Source: Arthrobacter beigongshangensis
GTDB taxonomy: Bacteria > Bacillota > Bacilli > Bacillales_A > Planococcaceae
Direction: 5' to 3'
Length of the DNA stretch: 64,000 bases
Assembly: GCF_016820585.1 (NCBI RefSeq)
Contig: NZ_JADHDX010000001.1
Location: 186,001 to 250,000, forward strand
How positions within the stretch are numbered: the first letter of the stretch is position 1; each line of letters begins with the position of its first letter. The position numbers and the translations under genes are program-made. The notes under the pieces were generated by a model. It was given only the letters and a program-made list of their open reading frames with translations. It did not search any database and was not told the DNA's origin. Below, one piece after another: positions 62,737 to 64,000 of this stretch.

Positions 62737-62781
62737 CGGGGCGGTGAGGCGTTAGGCTTCGCCGCCCTATTCTTTTTTATT
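62737..62781 (+). terminator. Terminator between solute-binding protein and permease genes
   Basis: GGGCGGTGAGGC pairs with GCTTCGCCGCCC, followed by TATTCTTTTTTATTTT. Partial termination would leave more binding protein than permease. Confidence 0.8.
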
Positions 62782-62818
62782 TTGGTTAGCTGAATGATTG
62801 TAAGGAAGGAAGAGGCGG

Positions 62819-63346
62819 ATGAAATATAAAGTAATAGTTCCGCTTTTTCTTTTTGGTGTCGTGGTAATCTTTTTTCTACCTTTTAAACAAGCGTTTACGT
62901 TCACTGAGCATAGAACGGAAAATCCAAAGCTCTACTATCTTCCAATAAAAAGCGATAATAGCTTTCGAATTCGGTATGTCCATTCCATTCATCTAACTGA
63001 TGTTATCGAGTCTTATGAAATAACCGCAGATCAAAAAATCCGACTCGTTTCAATGCAATATGAAGATTTGGCTATCGGTTTACCTGGCTATGCGGAAGAA
63101 GGAGAAACATTGTCGGTGAATGACGGTGTGTACACGCTTACATATGATGATAATGTCATTGACTCTTTTGTTATGCTAATTGGTAATGTAGATGCGGAAT
63201 TAGCTTTTCAATATGTTGGAACTGAATTGAACTTAAAAAAGCAGCTAGTTAGGGGAAAGTCATACACATTTCACGTGAAAAAACTATCCGCCTATCAAAT
63301 GCTGAAGGGGGTTAATATGAATGGGAAAAGAGATAAAGCAAAATGA
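62819..63346 (+). CDS. DUF1850 protein of a TAXI-TRAP operon
   Basis: A 175-aa protein with one N-terminal helix (about 5-24) and the DUF1850 motif R-Y-V-H-S-I-H-L-T-D-V-I-E near 57-69. A beta-rich domain follows. DUF1850 genes sit between TAXI binding proteins and fused TRAP permeases, which is the case here. GGAAGAGGCGG precedes ATG 62819. Its last 26 bases overlap the permease gene. Confidence 0.85.
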   Translation: MKYKVIVPLFLFGVVVIFFLPFKQAFTFTEHRTENPKLYYLPIKSDNSFRIRYVHSIHLTDVIESYEITADQKIRLVSMQYEDLAIGLPGYAEEGETLSVNDGVYTLTYDDNVIDSFVMLIGNVDAELAFQYVGTELNLKKQLVRGKSYTFHVKKLSAYQMLKGVNMNGKRDKAK

Positions 63347-64000
63347 TTCAGAAGTTCTAGAATCAGAGCAAGAAGAGTTTAAAATGCTATCAGAAGAGGA
63401 ACAGCTAGAAATACTTCAAAAATATGATCCTGAATCGAACACCCGAAATGTTACCGGGATTTTTAAGAAAATTGTCTTTTTTGGTTTACTTGCCTTTTCT
63501 ATTTTCCAATTGTATACATCGATTGGTACGCCTTTCACCGCCTATATTCAACGCTCGATTCACTTAGGATTTGCACTGGCACTTATTTTTATCCTATTCC
63601 CCGCTAGAAAAAAAGTTGGCGTTAAAAGGAATAAAGTACCTTTTTACGATATAATCCTGTCACTTCTTGCAATAGGAGTTGGCTTGTATTGGCCATTACT
63701 TATTGACGAACTTGTGCTACGGGTTGGTCGTGTTTCGCCACTAGATATGGTTGTAGGTGTAATTGCTATTCTACTTACTTTGGAGGCAGCAAGGCGTGCG
63801 GTAGGATTACCGATTACAATTATTTCGGTGACGTTTTTAGTCTATGCATTTTTGGGACCCTATTTCCCTGGTTTTCTTGCACACCGTGGGCAAGATTTGA
63901 AAAGTGTTGTTCAACTGATGTTCTATACGACGGATGGAATTTTAGGTACACCGATTAGTGTATCGGCAACCTTTATTTTTGTGTTCTTGTTATTTGGAGC
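63321..64000 (+). CDS. Fused TRAP transporter permease (partial, cut by window)
   Basis: The frame is open from ATG 63321 to the window end (226 codons seen). A charged N-terminus (E-V-L-E-S-E-Q-E-E-F) precedes several helices with L-L-T-L-E-A-A-R-R-A-V-G-L-P, then F-L-G-P-Y-F-P-G near residue 180. These are signatures of the fused 4TM/12TM TRAP permease paired with TAXI proteins. GAAGGGGG is spaced for ATG 63321 inside the DUF1850 end. The C-terminal part lies outside the window. Confidence 0.88.
   Translation, partial: MGKEIKQNDSEVLESEQEEFKMLSEEEQLEILQKYDPESNTRNVTGIFKKIVFFGLLAFSIFQLYTSIGTPFTAYIQRSIHLGFALALIFILFPARKKVGVKRNKVPFYDIILSLLAIGVGLYWPLLIDELVLRVGRVSPLDMVVGVIAILLTLEAARRAVGLPITIISVTFLVYAFLGPYFPGFLAHRGQDLKSVVQLMFYTTDGILGTPISVSATFIFVFLLFG

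Overview
The window reads as a chromosomal segment of a low-to-moderate GC, endospore-forming Firmicute. Gene order repeatedly matches blocks of the Bacillus subtilis chromosome: yisK-yisL, yitS/yitU/yitV/yitW, yjzD-fabH-fabF, opp, trpS, spx-mecA-coiA-pepF, yjbH-yjbI-yjbJ-yjbL-yjbM-nadF-yjbO-prpE, cotO/cotZ, spoVIF, and yjcF-yjcG-yjcH. Protein style and the unusual intergenic repeats suggest a Planococcaceae member close to Sporosarcina. That genus call is an inference from memory, not from a search. No phage, integrase, transposase gene, rRNA, tRNA or CRISPR array was found.

Layout. 1-3963: a tandem repeat array, then minJ, csbA, azlCD and a VTT-family membrane protein. 3977-8385: a Mo-dependent formate dehydrogenase unit (yrhD-fdhF) divergent from fdhD, with a palindromic shared promoter region and a leader terminator. 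8665-17252: a 21-bp tandem repeat, then addB-addA and a DUF418 membrane protein. 17299-26273: yisK, yisL, a 42-aa membrane peptide, a catalytically degenerate membrane-anchored GH13 protein, the yitS/U/V/W block, a chemotaxis receptor and yjzD. 26386-31788: fabH-fabF behind a FapR operator, the largest repeat array, trpS behind a Trp T-box, and DUF3899. 32028-38025: oppA plus oppBCDF. 38330-46056: a DUF4015 glycoside hydrolase-like protein, spx, mecA, coiA, pepF and a NERD protein. 46155-54185: a third, inverted array, then spxH, globin, a lytic transglycosylase, yjbL, relQ, nadF, a pseudouridine synthase, prpE and mgtE. 54281-58739: a sporulation block with cotO, cotZ, a YhcN-like lipoprotein, spoVAC-D-Eb, a YjcZ-like peptide and spoVIF, carrying three good sigma-K promoters. 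58891-64000: yjcFGH, a YutG/PgpA-like gene and a TAXI-type TRAP transporter cut by the window edge.

How genes work together. Spx, its ClpXP adaptor SpxH and the ClpC adaptor MecA lie within 8 kb. FabH and FabF are set up for FapR control. FdhD and YrhD serve the formate dehydrogenase. AddAB forms the RecBCD-like recombination nuclease. OppABCDF, PepF and AzlCD handle peptides and amino acids. RelQ and NadF share an overlapping operon.

The most unusual content is non-coding. First, three long arrays of ~20-bp ACAGTT repeats: two between convergent or converging genes and one upstream of minJ, with array 3 in inverted orientation. Second, eight copies of a hairpin-rich 110-190 bp element that begins TTTAAC and ends ATTGAT. 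Three copies appear to donate the stop codon of the upstream gene, and some carry an extra ~75-100 nt structured insert. Third, a coiA gene whose only well-spaced start codon is ATA. Starts were moved from the longest open frame wherever a Shine-Dalgarno sequence or family length argued for it; each such choice is stated.
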